A stretch of DNA of 14,068 nucleotides from Clostridia bacterium. GTDB lineage: Bacteria; Bacillota; Clostridia; Christensenellales; Aristaeellaceae. The notes under the pieces are model-generated. The model searched no databases. It saw nothing but the letters and a program-made list of their open reading frames with translations, and was not told the origin of the DNA. Position 1 is the stretch's first letter. Each line of letters starts with the position of its first letter. The stretch lies in the NCBI GenBank assembly GCA_900754755.1, contig CAAEEC010000340.1, forward strand, positions 1 to 14,068, read 5' to 3'. The position numbers and the translations under genes were made by a program. Positions 13,041 to 14,068 of the stretch are shown in pieces.

Positions 13041-14068
13041 TTACACCAGATTTTCCGGATTGAGCCCTTTGAGCGCTTCGGGGACGAAAATGCCGTCCTT
13101 GCGGATCAATTCGCCGTCGAGATAGATTTCGCCGCCGCCCATTTCTTTGGTTTGGATCAGCACCAGATCCCAGTGGATGGCGGATTTGTTGCCATTGTCG
13201 CACTCGTCATAGCACGAGCCGGGTGTGAAGTGGAAGGAACCGGCGATCTTTTCATCGAAGAGCGTATCCTGCATGGCGCGGTGGATATAGGGATTCACGC
13301 CCAGCGCCCATTCGCCCACGTAGCGCGCGCCCTCGTCGGTATCGAGGATGGCGTTGAGCCGCTGCGTATCGCTGCTGGTAGCCTTCACGATTTTGCCATT
13401 TTGGAACGTGAAGGAGATGTTTTCGAAGGACACACCCTGATAGGTGGATTTGGTGTTGTAGGTGATCGTGCCGTTCACGGAATCGCGCACGGGCGCGGTG
13501 TAGACTTCGCCGTCCGGAATGTTCAAATGGCCGTCACAGGGAATGGCGGGCATGCCCGCGATGGAAAAGCGCAGATCCGTGCCCGGGCCTACGATATGTA
13601 CGTCGTTTGCGCGCTCCAGCCGCTCCACCAGCGGTTGCATGGCGCGGCCCATGCGCTCGTAGTCCAGGCAGCACACGTCGAAGAAAAAATCTTCAAACGC
13701 TTCGGTGGACATGGCGGCATGCTGCGCCATAGAGGGAGTGGGCCAGCGCATTACCACCCAGCGGGTTTTGGGCACGCGAATTTCGCCGTGCACGCGCTTT
13801 TGCACCACGCTGGTATAAAGTTCCATTTTTTCTGGTGGCACGTCGGAAGTTTCAAAGGTGTTGTCCGCGGCGCGCACGCCGATGTAAGCGTCCATCTGCG
13901 CCATCAGCGAAGCTTCGTGCGCCGCGGTAACGTCCGCCTGCGCGGCGGAAAGCCCCATCAGCAAAGAACGCTGCACACTCTGATCCTTCAGATGCACAAA
14001 CGGCATGCCGCCCGCGTTGTAGACGGCCTGCACCAGGGCGCAAATAAAATCGTTGCGGCTGTCGAAGC
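13041..14068 (-). CDS. M29-family metallo-aminopeptidase, C-terminal part (runs off right edge)
   Basis: At least 341 residues of an aminopeptidase of the AmpS/PepS/AmpII type (family M29), a cytosolic two-metal enzyme that removes N-terminal amino acids. The frame is open to the right edge, so the true start lies outside; family proteins have about 410 residues, so roughly 70 are missing. The GTG at 14031-14033 is internal, since conserved-looking sequence (DSRNDFICALVQAVYNAGG) continues upstream of it. The likely metal ligands are visible in order: Glu in GEVYTAP, Glu in YVGEWALGVNP, His in EKIAGSFHFTPG, then His and Asp in SAIHWDLV (codons near 13164-13175). The C-terminus LDGELIRKDGIFV also fits. 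It converges on the orphan gene and shares the terminator region. Confidence 0.93.
   Translation of the reverse strand, partial: FDSRNDFICALVQAVYNAGGMPFVHLKDQSVQRSLLMGLSAAQADVTAAHEASLMAQMDAYIGVRAADNTFETSDVPPEKMELYTSVVQKRVHGEIRVPKTRWVVMRWPTPSMAQHAAMSTEAFEDFFFDVCCLDYERMGRAMQPLVERLERANDVHIVGPGTDLRFSIAGMPAIPCDGHLNIPDGEVYTAPVRDSVNGTITYNTKSTYQGVSFENISFTFQNGKIVKATSSDTQRLNAILDTDEGARYVGEWALGVNPYIHRAMQDTLFDEKIAGSFHFTPGSCYDECDNGNKSAIHWDLVLIQTKEMGGGEIYLDGELIRKDGIFVPEALKGLNPENLV

Overview
The window looks like a chromosomal segment of a GC-rich, endospore-forming member of the Bacillota, most likely class Clostridia. The evidence is a forespore germination protease gene (gpr) beside the ribosomal gene rpsT, strong purine-rich ribosome binding sites (AGGAGG types), sigma-A-like promoters, and a heterodimeric ABC exporter of the type common in Firmicutes. 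I cannot name a genus from sequence alone.

Layout, left to right. The start of a secreted protein (minus) runs off the left edge. Next come rpsT (minus, UUG start, clear terminator and promoter) and a secreted protein with three PepSY repeats (minus). gpr (plus) follows with a forespore-type -10 element. Then, on the minus strand, two tandem paralogous secreted proteins end in very long Asp/Trp/Tyr-rich tails, and a PhoR/PhoB-type sensor kinase and response regulator lie directly upstream of them. After a 300-bp divergent intergenic region come marR and two ABC exporter half-transporter genes (plus, one operon), then a branched-chain aminotransferase gene (ilvE, plus) with its own promoter and terminator. 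The window closes with an AT-rich orphan gene (plus), a strong terminator, and an M29 aminopeptidase (minus) cut by the right edge.

How the parts may work together. The marR-ABC-ABC operon is a self-regulated export module. Its two ATPase domains carry complementary degenerate motifs, so the exporter should be an asymmetric heterodimer. The kinase, regulator and acidic secreted proteins form a second possible unit: an envelope sensor next to two exported polyanionic proteins whose tails could bind divalent cations or cationic peptides. This is the least familiar part of the window and the best candidate for an undescribed system, but its function is inference. The PepSY protein sits between rpsT and gpr, which are neighbours in many spore formers, so it looks like an insertion into a conserved neighbourhood.

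Limits: no database search was possible. Functions of the acidic pair, the orphan gene and the left-edge gene are unknown to me.
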